From Rhizobium lusitanum (lineage in GTDB: Bacteria; Pseudomonadota; Alphaproteobacteria; Rhizobiales; Rhizobiaceae), in the NCBI RefSeq assembly GCF_014189535.1, contig NZ_CP050308.1, positions 682,001 through 746,000 of the forward strand: DNA of 64,000 bases, in the 5' to 3' direction. The position numbers and the translations under genes were made by a program. This document shows positions 62,984 through 64,000 of this stretch, piece after piece; position 1 is the first letter of the stretch; each line of letters opens with the position of its first letter. The notes beneath the pieces are model-generated. The model ran no database searches, was not told the origin of the DNA, and saw only the letters and a program-made list of their open reading frames with translations.

Positions 62984-64000
62984 TCAGAGCCGCCAAGCCG
63001 AACGAATGGCGACGGCGTAGACATCGCCGGGCTTTACCGCTTCACGGCTATAGGCTCTCAGCACCTGACCGTCCGGCAGCGACAGCCGTAGCGCATAACG
63101 CTCGCCCTCGTAGAGAACGGAGTCTACCCGGCATGCAATGCCCTCCGCATCGGCCACAACGTCCTCTGGTCGAACGAGAATATCGGCACGTGGGATCTTC
63201 TCTTCCTGCTCGCTCCAGATCGCCTTCAATGCCGGCCAATCGATCGACCGTGGCCAGCCATCCGGAATGGCAAGCGACAGGATCGCGCCCTGACCGACCA
63301 ATCCGCCGACCAGCCGCCCGTCAGGCCGCGCATAGATCTCCGCCGGTGCCGCCACCTGCAACAACTGTCCCTCGGACATCACCGCGACATCGGTTGCCAG
63401 CGCCATGGCTTCGCTCTGGTCATGGGTGACGTAGACCATGGTGGCGCCGGAGCGCTGATGGAACTCGCGGAACGTCTCCTCCATTTCCTTCTTCAGGTGA
63501 CGGTCGAGATTGGCGAGCGGTTCGTCAAGCAGCACGACATCGGGCGATGTCACCAGGCAGCGCGCCAGCGCCACACGCTGGCGCTGGCCGCCGGAGAGAT
63601 CGGCGGGCCGCCGTTCGGCATAATCCTCCAACCGCACCGTCGATAGCGCCTCGCGCACCTTCTGACGGTAGCGCTCGCCGGAAATACCGCGCACCTTCAA
63701 CGGATAACCGACATTGTCGGCAACATTCATATGCGGCCAGAGCGCATAGGACTGGAAGACCATCGCCATGTTGCGGCGCTCCGGCGGCAAGGTATGGGCG
63801 GCGTCGGCCAGCAGGCGTTCGCCAAGATGGATCGAACCATCCGTCGGCTGCTCGAAGCCGGCTATCATTCTGAGCACCGTCGTCTTGCCGCAGCCGGACG
63901 GCCCGAGCAGCGCCAGAAAACCGCCTTCACGAACATCCAGTGACAAAGCATGGACGGCGGCACGTCCGCCAGTGCCGAAATCCTTGCTGACGTGATTGAG
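62984..64000 (-). CDS. ABC transporter ATPase (spermidine/Fe3+ type), 5' end outside window
   Basis: The frame is open to the window edge, so the N-terminus is missing (visible start LNHVSKDFGTGGRAAVHALS). It shows Walker A GPSGCGKTTVLRMIAG, the signature LSGGQRQRVALARC, Walker B VVLLDEPLANLD, the H-loop VYVTHDQSEA and a C-terminal TOBE-like part (ADILVRPEDVVADAEG). It powers uptake of a small solute (polyamine, iron or sugar phosphate type). Partner genes lie beyond the window. Confidence 0.92.
   Translation of the reverse strand, partial: LNHVSKDFGTGGRAAVHALSLDVREGGFLALLGPSGCGKTTVLRMIAGFEQPTDGSIHLGERLLADAAHTLPPERRNMAMVFQSYALWPHMNVADNVGYPLKVRGISGERYRQKVREALSTVRLEDYAERRPADLSGGQRQRVALARCLVTSPDVVLLDEPLANLDRHLKKEMEETFREFHQRSGATMVYVTHDQSEAMALATDVAVMSEGQLLQVAAPAEIYARPDGRLVGGLVGQGAILSLAIPDGWPRSIDWPALKAIWSEQEEKIPRADILVRPEDVVADAEGIACRVDSVLYEGERYALRLSLPDGQVLRAYSREAVKPGDVYAVAIRSAWRL

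Noticed and set aside
62038..63429. A 463-codon open frame antisense to the 2OG oxygenase and ABC ATPase
   Set aside because: Composition is that of a reverse-frame shadow (many Arg, His, no fold pattern) over two certain genes.

Overview
The window is a piece of a high-GC alphaproteobacterial chromosome, almost certainly Rhizobium or a close relative. The evidence is the acpXL-fabZXL-fabF2XL cluster for the very-long-chain fatty acid of lipid A, aerobic cobalamin genes of the cobA-W type, DUF1127 and entericidin-like small proteins, a cobalamin-controlled cobP-cobW-cobN-cobO operon, and a Rhizobium-style intergenic palindromic repeat. No phage, plasmid, IS element or CRISPR array is visible.

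Layout. 1-1.9 kb: lipid A fatty acid genes. 2.0-21.6 kb: a cobalamin biosynthesis region with cobA-B-C-D in one operon (every junction a 4-base ATGA overlap), cobE, the operon cobP-cobW-cobN-cupin-cobO behind a cobalamin riboswitch, and cobQ. Scattered among them are an L,D-transpeptidase, a nucleoside hydrolase, a TSUP permease, an XRE regulator and a ClC channel. cobN is split into two frames by a 189-bp palindromic element. 22-27.3 kb: a betaine-type ABC transporter followed by a betaine-homocysteine methyltransferase. 27.3-32.2 kb: surface-glycan type enzymes, including a three-domain methyltransferase/glycosyltransferase/methyltransferase. 32.2-42.2 kb: a corrinoid-dependent methyl transfer module, consisting of a divergent MttB-family methyltransferase, a corrinoid protein, DUF1638, a virulence-factor-family protein, a methylene-THF reductase C-terminal protein, methylene-THF reductase, a methyl-THF:corrinoid methyltransferase, a Met-rich small protein and a [2Fe-2S] ASKHA corrinoid activase. 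A ferredoxin-like protein lies beside mttB. 42-48 kb: regulators (LysR, GlxA/AraC, two double-receiver proteins, one with GGDEF). 48-64 kb: an MscS channel, a probable sulfur-acquisition group (SfnB-like dehydrogenase, Rrf2 regulator, hydrolase, two related flavoproteins), two tandem tRNA-Lys(CTT) genes, and an operon-like set of PhzF, NUDIX, EEP nuclease, 2OG-Fe(II) oxygenase and an ABC ATPase that runs off the window.

How it fits together. The window holds both the supply of B12 and a large B12-using pathway. A reasonable inference is that a quaternary amine, possibly glycine betaine or a relative, is imported. A non-pyrrolysine MttB homologue then demethylates it onto a corrinoid protein, the methyl group moves to tetrahydrofolate, and the MetF-like enzyme oxidises it into the C1 pool. 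The activase, perhaps fed by the ferredoxin, re-reduces inactivated corrinoid. Several proteins of this module carry similar Gly/Arg-rich tails, which no standard family description explains.
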